A stretch of 33,963 bases of DNA from Serratia silvae (GTDB lineage Bacteria > Pseudomonadota > Gammaproteobacteria > Enterobacterales > Enterobacteriaceae), in the NCBI RefSeq assembly GCF_023282985.1, contig NZ_JAGQDC010000025.1, forward strand, positions 1 through 33,963, written 5' to 3'. The position numbers and the translations under genes were made by a program. This document shows positions 13,801-22,872 of this stretch, one piece after another (position 1 is the stretch's first letter; every line of letters starts with the position of its first letter). Below the pieces are notes generated by a model. It was not told the origin of the DNA. It worked only from the letters and a program-made list of their open reading frames with translations, and did no database searches.

Positions 13801-14571
13801 TCAGGAGGCTGGTGGCTCTTCGCCTTCCTCTTCTTCCTCTACCGGCTTGCGCCGCTTCCCGACATAGAAACGGGCGAAGAATACCCCGACCTCAAACAGC
13901 AGGTACATCGGGATCGCCAACAGGGTTTGCGAGAACACGTCCGGCGGCGTCAACAGCATGCCAACCACGAAAGCACCGACCAGTACATACGGGCGTTTCT
14001 TACGCAGGTCTTCTGGCGTGGTGACACCGCTCCAGCACAGCAGAATAATGGCAACCGGCACCTCAAAAGCCACGCCGAATGCCATAAACAGTGCCATGAC
14101 AAAGCTCAGGTAGTTGCTGATATCGGTCGCAATCGTGACGCCGATGGGCGCAGTTTTGGCAAAAAAGCCAAAGGCCAGCGGGAACACGATAAAGTAGGCA
14201 AACGCCATCCCGAGATAAAACAGCAGGCTACTGGAGAATAGCAGCGGCATCATCAGGCGGCGTTCATGCTGGTACAGCGCTGGAGCGATAAAGGCCCAAA
14301 CCTGATAGAGAATGAAAGGCGCGGCAACGATCACCGACACCATCATCGTCAGCTTGATCGGAGCAAAGAAGGGTGAAGCCACGTCGGTGGCGATCATGCT
14401 CGCCCCAGCAGGCAACTGATCGATCAGCGGTGCAGAAACGATCTGATAAATATCGTTAGCGAAAAACACCAACACGATAAAGATCACCAGCACGCTGATG
14501 ATCGAATTCAACAGCCGCTTACGCAGTTCAATAAGATGACTGATAAGCGGTTGGGTATCTTCAACGGCCAT
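13801..14571 (-). CDS. tatC: Sec-independent protein translocase subunit TatC
   Basis: 256 residues, six membrane helices. TatC forms the receptor complex with TatB and recognises the twin-arginine signal of folded substrate proteins. Conserved stretches include [21 protein letters not shown] at the cytoplasmic N-terminus, [25 protein letters not shown] in the first cytoplasmic loop and [27 protein letters not shown]. The C-terminal tail is short, acidic and Glu-rich. It starts 3 bp after the tatB stop and is the last gene of tatABC before the terminator. Confidence 0.97.
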   Translation of the reverse strand: MAVEDTQPLISHLIELRKRLLNSIISVLVIFIVLVFFANDIYQIVSAPLIDQLPAGASMIATDVASPFFAPIKLTMMVSVIVAAPFILYQVWAFIAPALYQHERRLMMPLLFSSSLLFYLGMAFAYFIVFPLAFGFFAKTAPIGVTIATDISNYLSFVMALFMAFGVAFEVPVAIILLCWSGVTTPEDLRKKRPYVLVGAFVVGMLLTPPDVFSQTLLAIPMYLLFEVGVFFARFYVGKRRKPVEEEEEGEEPPAS

Positions 14572-14574
14572 GTA

Positions 14575-15147
14575 TTAACGTTCGCCACTAGGTTGTTGAG
14601 ACGCAGGGGATTTACCCGCCACAGGCTCTGGAATGGCCTGCTTGGCAGGGGCTTGCTGATCCACTACCGTTGCCTGAACCACAGGTGGCACCACCGGCTC
14701 GCGTTGCACGGCTGGCGCGGGTTCTATGGGCTGCGGTGTTGCAACAGGTGCCGAAGCGGTAGTCGCCGCTTCCGCTGGGGTCACGCCGTCGTGAATGGCT
14801 TCGGGATCGGTGACCACTGGATTATGGATGGTATGCGGCGGCTCGTCCGTATCGACGTGATAAGAACGTTTCAGCGACTCAGCCGCCTCTTTCAGCTCAT
14901 CCATCGAGGCTTTGAGTTCTGGCGTTAAATTCTGCAAGCCGGCTTTCTCTGCCTTCTTCAGGCTTTCCTGCAGCTCTTGCAGCTTCAATTCCTGCGTCAG
15001 CTCATTCTGTACCGAGGCCGCCAGAGAGCGCAGCGCTCGGATCCAGCCCGCAACGGTCCTGACCGCTACCGGTAACCGTTCTGGCCCGAGTACCACCAGG
15101 CCAATCACCAGTACCAGCAGCAGTTCACCAAACCCAATGTCAAACAC
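14575..15147 (-). CDS. tatB: Sec-independent protein translocase subunit TatB
   Basis: 190 residues. An N-terminal membrane helix ([26 protein letters not shown]) is followed by an amphipathic helix (about residues 27-45), a charged helical stretch, and a long tail rich in Pro, Ala, Val and Gln. FDIGFGE with its Glu8 separates TatB from TatA. It works with TatC as the receptor for twin-arginine signal peptides. It is about 19 residues longer than E. coli TatB, all of it in the poorly conserved tail. It lies 3 bp after tatA and 3 bp before tatC. Confidence 0.96.
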   Translation of the reverse strand: MFDIGFGELLLVLVIGLVVLGPERLPVAVRTVAGWIRALRSLAASVQNELTQELKLQELQESLKKAEKAGLQNLTPELKASMDELKEAAESLKRSYHVDTDEPPHTIHNPVVTDPEAIHDGVTPAEAATTASAPVATPQPIEPAPAVQREPVVPPVVQATVVDQQAPAKQAIPEPVAGKSPASQQPSGER

Positions 15148-15150
15148 GGT

Positions 15151-15417
15151 TTATACCTGCTCTTTGTTCTTCGACTCTTCCGCTGCTTTCACTTCCGGCT
15201 GCTTATCGGTGATAGGCTTAGCCGCAAAGTCCGCGTCGTGGTTGGTTTTTTCAGTGGTGTTGGTTGGCGCTGCGGTGTTGTCATCGCCAATCGCTTTCTT
15301 GAAGCCTTTGATTGATGCACCGAGATCGGAACCCAGCGTACGGAGTTTATTGGTACCAAACAGCAGCACCACGATCACCGCGATGATCAACAATTGCCAA
15401 ATACTAATACCGCCCAT
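15151..15417 (-). CDS. tatA: Sec-independent protein translocase subunit TatA
   Basis: 88 residues against 89 in E. coli. A single membrane helix ([21 protein letters not shown]) is joined by a short hinge to an amphipathic helix ([19 protein letters not shown]) and then to a charged, disordered tail. TatA multimers form the conducting element once TatBC has bound a substrate. It is the first gene of tatABC. The 185 bp between it and ubiB hold a repeat element and could carry its promoter. Confidence 0.96.
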   Translation of the reverse strand: MGGISIWQLLIIAVIVVLLFGTNKLRTLGSDLGASIKGFKKAIGDDNTAAPTNTTEKTNHDADFAAKPITDKQPEVKAAEESKNKEQV

Positions 15418-15446
15418 TGCAGTTACCTCTAGAGATTAAAAGGGTC

Positions 15447-15502
15447 TATACCCGTCGTCTTTCAAGCTGCAGCTAGGCGACAAGCTTGAAATACATAGGG
15501 TA
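15447..15502. repeat. Intergenic palindromic repeat between ubiB and tatA
   Basis: An imperfect inverted repeat: TACCC with TTCAAGCT on the left (15449-15468) is mirrored by AAGCTTGAA and GGGTA on the right (15482-15502). I remember TATACCCnTCnTCTTTCAAGctgcagc as a frequent intergenic motif in Serratia and Yersinia genomes. A second, half copy TATACCCTTCATCTTT stands at 15523-15538. It falls in the tatA leader side of the ubiB-tatA gap. Function is unknown. Confidence 0.6.
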
Positions 15503-15602
15503 ATTTTTAAGTTGCCGCATTATATACCCTTCATCTTTGTGTTGGATATGCCCCGTTTTTGCAGGGCTACAGCGACAACGCTTAACCTGATGGTTAATTT
15601 AT

Positions 15603-17234
15603 TCAGACGGTGCGTTTCCAACCGACGATCCAGGCCACTACGCCTGCGGCCATCATCCAGGCAGGAAACAGCTCTACGCCTCCCAGCAGTAAAATCGTAC
15701 CACTGACTAACAGTGTAGCGCCAACGCCGAACAAATACCGTGATTGACCTTGCCGAACGCGTTGCGCCTGCATCTGACTGGTCAATTTATCGACGCTTTG
15801 TTGCAACAGTTTATGCTGTTGCAGGCTGTCATAAAATAATTCAGGTAACTCAGGCAGTTTCTCGGCCCAAAACGGTGCTTTTTCTTTCAGCGCGCGGATC
15901 ACCGCCGGAATGCCTACCTGATCCCGCAACCAGCTTTCCAGGAACGGCTTCGCTGTGGTCCACAGGTCTAATTGCGGATAGAGCTGACGTCCAAGGCCCT
16001 CAACGTACAGCAGCGTTTTCTGGAGTAATACCAGCTGCGGCTGCACTTCCATATTGAAGCGGCGTGCGGTGTTGAACAGGTTCAACAACACGTTACCGAA
16101 CGAAATTTCCGCCAGCGGTTTTTCAAAAATCGGCTCGCAGACGGTACGGATGGCAAACTCAAAATCCTCCACGTTGGTATCACGCGGTACCCAGCCTGAG
16201 TCAACGTGCAGCTCCGCCACCTTACGGTAATCGCGGTTGAAGAAGGCGATAAAGTTTTCCGCCAGATAGCGCTTGTCGTCTTTGTTCAGGGACCCCACGA
16301 TGCCGCAGTCAATACCGATATAACACGGGTCTTCCGGGTGCTCATAGCTGACGAAAATATTACCTGGATGCATGTCGGCATGGAAGAAGCTGTCACGGAA
16401 CACCTGGGTAAAGAACACCTGGACGCCGCGCTCGGCCAGCAGCTTCATATTGGTGTTCTGCTGTTCCAGAGCCGCAATATCCGACACCGGGATGCCGTAA
16501 ATCCGCTCCATCACCAGCACGCTTTCACGGCAGTAATCGGAGTAAACCTCTGGCACGTAGAGCATCGGGCTACCGTCAAAATTACGGCGAAGCTGGATGG
16601 CGTTGGCCGCTTCACGCAGCAGGTTTAGCTCATCGAGCAGGGTTTTCTCATATTCACGCACCACTTCACGCGGGCGCAGACGGCGACCGTCCGGCATCAG
16701 CTTGGGTACCCAGCCTGCCAGGCGATACATCAGACGCACATCGGCTTTGATAATCGGCCCAATGTCCGGGCGGATCACCTTCAGCACCACCTCTTGGCCA
16801 GTCGTTTTCAACCGAGCAGTATGCACCTGGGCAATCGAAGCAGACGCCAGTGCCTGCTGGTCAAAATCATCGAACCAGGTTTCCAGCGGGCCGCCCATCG
16901 CCAGTTCAATATGTTTACGCGCCAGAGCGCCATCGAACGGCGCCACCCGATCCTGTAACAATGTCAGTTGGTCAGCAATATGCGGCGGGAACAGATCGCG
17001 GCGAGTCGACATCATCTGGCCGAACTTGATCCACACCGGGCCCAGCTCTTGCAGCGCCAGGCGCAGGCGTTCGCCCAACGGCTGGTCTTTATGGCGGTTC
17101 GGCATCCAGAACAGCAGACGGCGGCCAATACGCAGCGGCAACGTCAAACGCATCTTGGGGATCAGTTCATCCAGACCATAGCTAAGGAAAACGCGCACGA
17201 TCAAATACAGGCGGCAAATTTCGCCAGGGGTCAT
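15603..17234 (-). CDS. ubiB: UbiB, ATPase-like kinase-fold protein of ubiquinone synthesis
   Basis: 543 residues (E. coli 546). It belongs to the atypical protein-kinase-like ABC1/ADCK/UbiB family and is needed for ubiquinone synthesis, where ATPase activity is thought to help extract or organise lipid intermediates. The family KxGQ motif is in [17 protein letters not shown] (about residues 69-85). [13 protein letters not shown] replaces the usual kinase glycine loop with an alanine-rich one, and IGIDCGIVG is the metal-binding DFG-like site. Two hydrophobic helices close the protein (about 498-539). Its start overlaps the ubiJ stop by 4 bp (ATGA), so the two are translationally coupled. Confidence 0.96.
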   Translation of the reverse strand: MTPGEICRLYLIVRVFLSYGLDELIPKMRLTLPLRIGRRLLFWMPNRHKDQPLGERLRLALQELGPVWIKFGQMMSTRRDLFPPHIADQLTLLQDRVAPFDGALARKHIELAMGGPLETWFDDFDQQALASASIAQVHTARLKTTGQEVVLKVIRPDIGPIIKADVRLMYRLAGWVPKLMPDGRRLRPREVVREYEKTLLDELNLLREAANAIQLRRNFDGSPMLYVPEVYSDYCRESVLVMERIYGIPVSDIAALEQQNTNMKLLAERGVQVFFTQVFRDSFFHADMHPGNIFVSYEHPEDPCYIGIDCGIVGSLNKDDKRYLAENFIAFFNRDYRKVAELHVDSGWVPRDTNVEDFEFAIRTVCEPIFEKPLAEISFGNVLLNLFNTARRFNMEVQPQLVLLQKTLLYVEGLGRQLYPQLDLWTTAKPFLESWLRDQVGIPAVIRALKEKAPFWAEKLPELPELFYDSLQQHKLLQQSVDKLTSQMQAQRVRQGQSRYLFGVGATLLVSGTILLLGGVELFPAWMMAAGVVAWIVGWKRTV

Positions 17235-17851
17235 CGCTTACCCTCCAACAGGTCCAGACGGGCAATCAGTGCATCCACACTGCGAACGGTGGCATCAACC
17301 TCTTCGTTAAACCACACCACTTCAAGCGGGCCGGGAGCCATACGCCACTCTTCGGTCAGCGTTTCGGCTACGTAGCGTTGCTGGCTCTGCAAGCCGGATT
17401 TCAGCAGGCCCAAACCTTTGCCAACGATCTGACTAACCCCTTGCGCGGCGATGTCGCCCACATACGGCGCCAGCCATTCCGCCGGATCCCACTCAGCCAG
17501 ATCGAGCAAACCGACCAACTGTTGCACCACCTGAATATCGCCTTCGACGATCAGCTCGCCGCTACGCATCAGCGGCGAAAGTTGCTGACGATCGCGCAAT
17601 TTCAGCAGCACCGGCACACGAGTTTGCACCGTACAGTCGGCACTGTCTTCTGATTGGCCGAGCACATCCACGCGCTGTTCGCTGAACAGCAGTACCAACG
17701 GCGAAGAGAGTTCCTGTAGCTCGATACGCAACACTTTACCCGCCAGCCGTTGGCGGGCAGCTTTCATGCTGCGATCGCGAAACAGCAGGCTATTAAGCGA
17801 GGTTTCCAGCACACCGGTCAGTAACGGGGTTAGCAGCATCGGCATTTCCAT
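17231..17851 (-). CDS. ubiJ: UbiJ, ubiquinone biosynthesis accessory factor with SCP2 domain
   Basis: 206 residues (E. coli about 201; formerly yigP). The N-terminal SCP2 lipid-binding domain (about residues 20-125) includes [30 protein letters not shown]-terminal coiled coil ends [13 protein letters not shown]. UbiJ, with UbiK, binds ubiquinone precursors in the soluble Ubi complex. Three in-frame ATGs are close together (17851, 17845, 17839); the second gives the better alignment to E. coli (MP...), so the true start may be 6 bp later. In E. coli an sRNA, EsrE, has been described within the 3' part of this gene; I cannot tell whether it exists here. It starts 1 bp after the ubiE stop. Confidence 0.93.
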   Translation of the reverse strand: MEMPMLLTPLLTGVLETSLNSLLFRDRSMKAARQRLAGKVLRIELQELSSPLVLLFSEQRVDVLGQSEDSADCTVQTRVPVLLKLRDRQQLSPLMRSGELIVEGDIQVVQQLVGLLDLAEWDPAEWLAPYVGDIAAQGVSQIVGKGLGLLKSGLQSQQRYVAETLTEEWRMAPGPLEVVWFNEEVDATVRSVDALIARLDLLEGKR

Positions 17852-17852
17852 A

Positions 17853-18608
17853 TCAGAACTTGAAGCCCCGGTGCAGCGCTACGATGCCGCCAGTCAGGTT
17901 GAAGTAGTTGACGTTCTCGAAACCGGCCAACGCCATCATGCCCTTCAGGGTTTCCTGATCGGGGTGCATACGGATCGATTCTGCCAGATAGCGGTAACTG
18001 TCCGGATCTTTCACCACCAGCTCACCAATTTTTGGCAGCACGTGGAAGGAATAGGCGTCGTAAGCCTTGCTCAGCGGCTCCAGCAGTGGTTTGGAAAACT
18101 CCAGCACCAGCAGGCGGCCACCTGGTTTCAACACGCGGAACATTGAGCGCAGCGCTTTGTCTTTGTCGGTGACGTTGCGCAGGCCAAAGGAGATAGTGAT
18201 GCAGTCAAAATAATTATCCGGGAACGGCAGCGCTTCGGCGTTGGCCTGCACGTAGCTGATATTGCCAACGATGCCGTGGTCACGCAGTTTTTCACGCCCC
18301 ATCTTGAGCATGGAATCGTTGATATCCGCCAGCACCACCTGCCCCTGCTCGCCCACCATGCGGGAGAACTTGGCGGCCAGATCGCCTGTACCACCGGCCA
18401 GATCCAGCACACGTTGGCCACGGCGTACGCCGCTGCAATCGATGGTAAAACGCTTCCAGATACGATGGATACCAAACGACATCAGGTCGTTCATCACGTC
18501 ATACTTTGCCGCTACCGAGTGAAAAACGTTAGCCACCATGGCCTGCTTCTCGTCTCTTGCTACGGTACGAAAGCCAAAATCGGTGGTTTCCTGCGCTTGA
18601 TCTGCCAT
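17853..18608 (-). CDS. ubiE: Ubiquinone/menaquinone C-methyltransferase UbiE
   Basis: 251 residues. It methylates demethylmenaquinone and the ubiquinone intermediate 2-polyprenyl-6-methoxy-1,4-benzoquinol with S-adenosylmethionine. Motif [16 protein letters not shown] (about residues 68-82) and the family motifs [24 protein letters not shown] and [17 protein letters not shown] are intact. The frame is open five codons upstream, but the ATG at 18608 follows GGCAGGACA and gives the E. coli length and N-terminus. It is the first gene of ubiE-ubiJ-ubiB. Confidence 0.95.
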   Translation of the reverse strand: MADQAQETTDFGFRTVARDEKQAMVANVFHSVAAKYDVMNDLMSFGIHRIWKRFTIDCSGVRRGQRVLDLAGGTGDLAAKFSRMVGEQGQVVLADINDSMLKMGREKLRDHGIVGNISYVQANAEALPFPDNYFDCITISFGLRNVTDKDKALRSMFRVLKPGGRLLVLEFSKPLLEPLSKAYDAYSFHVLPKIGELVVKDPDSYRYLAESIRMHPDQETLKGMMALAGFENVNYFNLTGGIVALHRGFKF

Positions 18609-18686
18609 TGTCCTGCCTGCCATTCAGTCAATTTAGTGTCGTGGAGTGTATCAGAAAGCCGCGTAATACCCCACATTGCAGAGGCA

Positions 18687-20234
18687 TCATCCGTGCGATG
18701 CGTGATGCGGTTCTTCGCAGCTATTGTCGTCGTCTTCCCCCGGCAGCGAGGCAATATCCTCGTCTGGCTCTGAGAGTAACTCATCATCCTGTTGTTCCGA
18801 TGCCTGCTGCGCCAACAGCGGGTTGATGGGTCGTTTAATCTCAACCCCGAGCGCACGGAAGCCCTCAATCCGGCCGATAAGATTACCACGACCTTCGCTC
18901 AGTTTATTCATCGCCTGGTGATAACTGCCCTGCGCCCTATCCAGGCTTTGCCCCAGGGCCGACATATCGTCAACGAACAGGCGCATCTTGTCATACAGCC
19001 GGGCGGCGCGATCAGCGATCCGCTGTGCGTTCTGGCTCTGGTGCTCATAGCGCCAAAGGTTGGTAATGGTACGCAGCGCCACCAGCAAGGTCGTTGGGCT
19101 GACCAGCATGATGTTATGTTGCAATGCCTCGCTAATCAGCTCTGGCTCACGATCAATAGCCAGCAGGAAGGCAGGTTCCACCGGGATAAACATCAGCACA
19201 TAATCCAGCGAACGCAGGCCTGGCAACTGTTGATAATCCTTACGGCCCAGCACACGGATGTGCCCGCGCAGCGAAGTGATATGTTCGGTCAACGCCGCTT
19301 CCCGCTCGAAATCATCTTCACTGTTGAAATAACGCTCATAGGCCACCAGCGACATTTTGGCGTCGATCACCACGTCTTTGCCCTGCGGTAAACGCACGAT
19401 CACGTCTGGCTGCATGCGGCTTTGGCTATCCAGCCGCACATTGACCTGCGTCTCATACTCATGCCCTTCGCGCAGGCCAGAGGCTTCCAACACGCGGCTC
19501 AATACCACTTCACCCCAGTTACCCTGAGTTTTGTTATCGCCTTTTAACGCCTTGGTGAGGTTGAGCGCCTCGCGAGCCATTTGCGCATTCAATTGTTGTA
19601 GATTACGGATTTCGTGCGTCAATGTATGGCGTTCGCGTGCTTCCTGGCCAAAACTGTCCTGCACCTGGCGGCGGAAGCCATCCAATTGCTCACGTAACGG
19701 CAGCAACAGGCGATCCAGGCTTTGCTTATTTTGCTCATCCACCTTGCGGCCGCTGTTTTCGAAAATGCGGTTGGCCAGGTTCTCGAACTGGGTGGTCAAA
19801 CGCTGTTCACTGCTGATCAATAACCGCTGTTTCTCTTCTGCGGCCATGCGGGTCTCTTCCAGGCGGATCGTCACCTCGCGCAGTTCGGCTTCCTGCGCGC
19901 TGTTGACTTCACGCTGCGCCCGTAACTCTTGGTTCAGCAATTCACATTCATTGCGCCAATGGTTGAGCTGTTGCAGCCTCTCCTGCCCAGCGGCCAGTTG
20001 GCTATGCAGGGTACGCAATTCCAGATCGTTTTGCCGCAGTAGCTGTTCGTGGCGTTGCAACGTATCTAGGCGGGAGGCAGTTTCAAGCTGTGCCTGCTGT
20101 AAAGACTGTTCCAGCAGACGCATGTCGATTTCATGCTGCGCACCGTGCTGTTGCGCCCGCAGGCTGGCGATCAGCCACCCCAGCAGTAAACCTATCGCCA
20201 CGCCACCAATACCGTAAACCAAACTGGTATCCAC
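18687..20234 (-). CDS. rmuC: DNA recombination protein RmuC
   Basis: 515 residues from the chosen start, somewhat longer than E. coli RmuC (475). An N-terminal membrane helix (about VYGIGGVAIGLLLGWLIASL) is followed by a long coiled coil rich in Gln, Leu and Glu (about 25-170), then the RmuC nuclease-like domain with LKGDNKTQGNWGEVVL, MQPDVIVRLPQGKDVVIDAKMSL and GLRSLDYVLMFIPVEPA. Loss of RmuC raises inversion at short inverted repeats in E. coli. An ATG 15 bases upstream (20249) is in frame, but its codons form the ribosome site AGGAGG for the GTG at 20234, so the GTG is the likely start. The acidic C-terminal tail is variable. Confidence 0.93.
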   Translation of the reverse strand: MDTSLVYGIGGVAIGLLLGWLIASLRAQQHGAQHEIDMRLLEQSLQQAQLETASRLDTLQRHEQLLRQNDLELRTLHSQLAAGQERLQQLNHWRNECELLNQELRAQREVNSAQEAELREVTIRLEETRMAAEEKQRLLISSEQRLTTQFENLANRIFENSGRKVDEQNKQSLDRLLLPLREQLDGFRRQVQDSFGQEARERHTLTHEIRNLQQLNAQMAREALNLTKALKGDNKTQGNWGEVVLSRVLEASGLREGHEYETQVNVRLDSQSRMQPDVIVRLPQGKDVVIDAKMSLVAYERYFNSEDDFEREAALTEHITSLRGHIRVLGRKDYQQLPGLRSLDYVLMFIPVEPAFLLAIDREPELISEALQHNIMLVSPTTLLVALRTITNLWRYEHQSQNAQRIADRAARLYDKMRLFVDDMSALGQSLDRAQGSYHQAMNKLSEGRGNLIGRIEGFRALGVEIKRPINPLLAQQASEQQDDELLSEPDEDIASLPGEDDDNSCEEPHHASHG

Positions 20235-20342
20235 CCTGCCTCCTGTCATACATGCATGCGCTTACGGCGCATATTGCGCCCGTTGCTTGTCACGTTAAAG
20301 GGAGCCTGTATGGATGTCCAGTCTGTTTTTATGCAGAAGTGA

Positions 20343-20367
20343 GCGCGGTAACCCAACGGTACCGCGC
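20343..20367 (-). terminator. Possible terminator hairpin after the porin gene
   Basis: GCGCGGTA (20343-20350) pairs with TACCGCGC (20360-20367) around a 9-base loop, 13 bp after the porin stop on the minus strand. No T-run follows, so it is a weak or rho-assisted candidate. Confidence 0.4.
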
Positions 20368-20379
20368 CAATAAGACAGG

Positions 20380-21693
20380 TTAAAACAGTTTGAAGCGGTA
20401 TTCGGCGATAAACTCGCCTGACAGCGAGTGGGAGGTCTGGGAATGGCCATCCACCAGTATCGGCGTTTTATTGCTGTTCTTATAAGACCAACCCGGCCCG
20501 GCCATGGCGAACACCGTCAGGTTTTTCAGCTTGGGATGGGAGGGAGCCCAACGGCCAAAGACGTTGATCTCACCGGTACGCACCGCTGCGCCTTGATAGC
20601 TGAACTGGCCCACGTTGCCCGCCAAGCCGGCGGTAAACTCAGGCGTGATGCGGTATTCGGCCATAGTGGCCAGCATGGTTTCGCCATCACGCATATAGTC
20701 TTCACCGGCGTAGGCCATGGAGGTAAAAGTGCCGCGTGAGTTTTTGGACATATGGCGCGGATAGAAGCCAAGCTGACCGTCACCCTTTGGTGCTCGCGTA
20801 TGAGCGATGCCGACCTTGACGCTCCACAGCGGCTCCTGCCATTTGGCATCCAGCGCATAGTGGTTGGCGTTATGATCGAAGTTGCGCTTGCTCAGCGCCA
20901 TCTGTTTGTATTCATCGAGCGCCTGAGTGGTGTAAATCTGGCTGCCCAGGCTGAGTTTCTCATTGGCTTTGTAACCCACGCGCAGGATCTGGCGGCGTAA
21001 ATAGTCCTGAGATTCCCCGTAGGCCAGTTGCCCATTAAATTGTTTATTGTCATAACCCAATTCAGCGCTGGCAAGATGGTTGATGTAGCGGCCATCGTTG
21101 GTCTGCAAACGCAGGCTGTCAGGGGAGTTACGATCCATAGAACGTTCAATATACGCACCGCGCAACGAGAGCCCAGCACCGGACACACCACCGGACCACC
21201 CCAGGTAAGTCGTAGGCGACAAGCGAGTAGAAGTGGAAATTACGCCATAGTTACGCAACACCTGCCAGCCAGCCTGCGCATTCAGTGCCGCACCACCCAC
21301 GTCGCCTTTCAGCTTGATATAGCGCTGGCCCACTTTGCTGTAACCGGCCGCATTCTCTTTGCTATTACCCGGGCCATTGTTATACAGCACCCCACGAGTA
21401 TTGAAGTAATCACTGGCACCCAGCTTTACCGCGCTGTAGTAATCAAGGTTAACGCCGATAAAGTCTGCCAGATAACCGGACTGATAGCCCAGTGCCAGCC
21501 CTTGCCCCCAGGCGTTATGCACTTCTTTTGGGTTGGCGGCATCTTCCTTGAGATACTTCCAGTAGTTTTTCAGCGATAGTTCAGCGTGGCTGTCGCTGAA
21601 AAAGGGCGAATTCAGGACGTCATCAACGCTGGCCTGGGCCGCGGTGGATAATAGCGAAATAGCGACCAGACAGCTCAAAGCAGAAGGTTTCAT
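20380..21693 (-). CDS. OprD-family outer membrane porin
   Basis: 437 residues. A signal peptide (from MKPSALSCLVAISLL) ends at AQA before SVDDVLN. The mature protein has short alternating beta-strand stretches with aromatic girdles and ends in the outer-membrane insertion signal EYRFKLF. The opening (FFSDSHAELSLKNYWKYLKED) is characteristic of the OprD family of substrate-specific 18-stranded porins, which includes ChiP/YbfM of enterobacteria; I cannot name the substrate. Of two ATGs three codons apart, the second (21693) is chosen because GGGGA lies 8 nt before it. It follows a periplasmic phosphatase-fold protein by 107 bp on the same strand and may share its transcript. Confidence 0.85.
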   Translation of the reverse strand: MKPSALSCLVAISLLSTAAQASVDDVLNSPFFSDSHAELSLKNYWKYLKEDAANPKEVHNAWGQGLALGYQSGYLADFIGVNLDYYSAVKLGASDYFNTRGVLYNNGPGNSKENAAGYSKVGQRYIKLKGDVGGAALNAQAGWQVLRNYGVISTSTRLSPTTYLGWSGGVSGAGLSLRGAYIERSMDRNSPDSLRLQTNDGRYINHLASAELGYDNKQFNGQLAYGESQDYLRRQILRVGYKANEKLSLGSQIYTTQALDEYKQMALSKRNFDHNANHYALDAKWQEPLWSVKVGIAHTRAPKGDGQLGFYPRHMSKNSRGTFTSMAYAGEDYMRDGETMLATMAEYRITPEFTAGLAGNVGQFSYQGAAVRTGEINVFGRWAPSHPKLKNLTVFAMAGPGWSYKNSNKTPILVDGHSQTSHSLSGEFIAEYRFKLF

Positions 21694-21728
21694 TATTGTC
21701 ATCCCCGAAAAAGGTATAGAAAATCCCT

Positions 21729-21755
21729 GCCGAGGCGATCTGTTATCACCTCGGC
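21729..21755 (-). terminator. Hairpin between the phosphatase-like gene and the porin gene
   Basis: On the minus strand GCCGAGG pairs with CCTCGGC (21755-21729) around 13 bases and is followed by AGGGATTTTC. It could be a partial terminator that lowers porin expression, or a processing or stability element. The T-run is short and offset. Confidence 0.35.
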
Positions 21756-21800
21756 TAATATCCCCAACAGAGGGGTTAGTTATTTTTTATTGGGTAAGAA

Positions 21801-22589
21801 TCAAGGGGCTTTATTTAATAACGCTTTCCCTTTAGCGACATAAGTCATATCGCCAATATCGGTTACGGTATATTTTCCATCTTTATAAGTCATCTTGACG
21901 ACTGCTGCATTAGTCAGTGGCTTATTTTTGTTCGGGTTATCGGTCATATCAGAAATCATCATCTGCATCGATAGCCCGGAAGAGACCGCCAGGATGTTTT
22001 TATCCCCATTCTTTACAGCATTCTGCACCATGGTATGCAAGGCACGTTGCATACGGGTTTTGACCTGCAGCGCGCTTTCCGCCTCTTGCTTGTCATCGCT
22101 TTGCGTGATGGCATCTACCATCGGGATCAGGCTGATTTTACCTTCGCCCATCTGCTTGAACATTTCGGCACCAGAGGCCAGGCCCAGCTGCTTGGCAGCA
22201 GCGCCGGCCATCTCGGCGTTAGGGCGCCCTTCAAAACCACCGAAGAACATTTCGCGCAGGTCGGTCAGCTCCGTGACTTTGGCATCCGGCTTACCCATTT
22301 CCTTGAGGATCACCTGCATCGTTTCACGCTGGCGACCAGCGTCGCTGGTGTAGAAGCTATCGAAAGGGATCCCCTTCAACCCGGCACCCAGATAGCGCGC
22401 GGTTTCGATCCCGGCCGGTGTCAGCGGTGAGTCAGCCCAGCCCTGCACGCGATCATAGGTATTGAGCAGCGTTTTACCGTGGCGGGCAAAATAGATATCG
22501 ACGCTGTCGCTTTGCGCGGCAGTTACGTTGAAGGCCGCAGCAGAGGAAACGGCAAGTACGGAGGCCAGCAGCCAGGTTTTAATTTTCAT
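21801..22589 (-). CDS. Exported histidine-phosphatase-fold protein with altered active site
   Basis: 262 residues. The signal peptide (MKIKTWLLASVLAVSSAAAF...) predicts export to the periplasm. The rest is a branch-1 histidine phosphatase (phosphoglycerate-mutase-like) domain: R36-H37-G38 in FARHGKT, the TSDAGRQRET segment with Arg86, and Glu113 in LREMFFGGFEG. The second catalytic histidine, usually found in a VSHG motif, is Ser204 here (AVSSGLSM), so normal phosphatase chemistry may be impaired or changed. An AAGGA ribosome site precedes the ATG. The gene lies between the dedA terminator and an OprD-type porin. It may be a degenerate phosphatase, a ligand-binding protein, or an enzyme with a substituted residue; I do not assign a substrate. 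Confidence 0.8.
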   Translation of the reverse strand: MKIKTWLLASVLAVSSAAAFNVTAAQSDSVDIYFARHGKTLLNTYDRVQGWADSPLTPAGIETARYLGAGLKGIPFDSFYTSDAGRQRETMQVILKEMGKPDAKVTELTDLREMFFGGFEGRPNAEMAGAAAKQLGLASGAEMFKQMGEGKISLIPMVDAITQSDDKQEAESALQVKTRMQRALHTMVQNAVKNGDKNILAVSSGLSMQMMISDMTDNPNKNKPLTNAAVVKMTYKDGKYTVTDIGDMTYVAKGKALLNKAP

Positions 22590-22872
22590 TGACTATTCCT
22601 TAGTGAAAAAGTGATGCCTATAGGGTTATTTTTTAATCATCGGCCGATCGCCTAGTAAATTAAGGGCAAAAAAAAACCCAAACCCATAACATTGGTATGT
22701 CGACGGGTTTGGGTTTTGCCTGTTTATTCACAGTAACAATCCACTTGTTGGGAAAGTAACACTGCTAATAAAATAAGGGAATTAAAAAGCGCCAGATAAG
22801 GATAAATTCGTGATCGAATTCTCACTCTAACGCTGAATAATTAAAATATGAGGTTATCGGCAAGATACCGGT
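22590..22872. other. A/T-rich gap between dedA and the phosphatase-like gene
   Basis: 283 bp, clearly richer in A/T than its surroundings. It holds the strong minus-strand terminator at 22668-22717. Bases 22590-22667 should carry the promoter of the phosphatase-like gene, but I cannot fix its boxes. Bases 22718-22872 show no gene. Confidence 0.5.
22668..22717 (-). terminator. Terminator after the dedA-family gene
   Basis: AAAACCCAAACCC (22673-22685) pairs perfectly with GGGTTTGGGTTTT (22705-22717), a 13-bp stem with a 19-base loop. On the minus strand it is followed by an unbroken U-tract of nine (22676-22668). It separates dedA from the phosphatase-like gene. Confidence 0.85.

Noticed and set aside
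17231..17851. EsrE small RNA inside ubiJ
   Set aside because: Described in E. coli at this locus, but its presence cannot be read from the sequence alone, so it is not listed as a feature.
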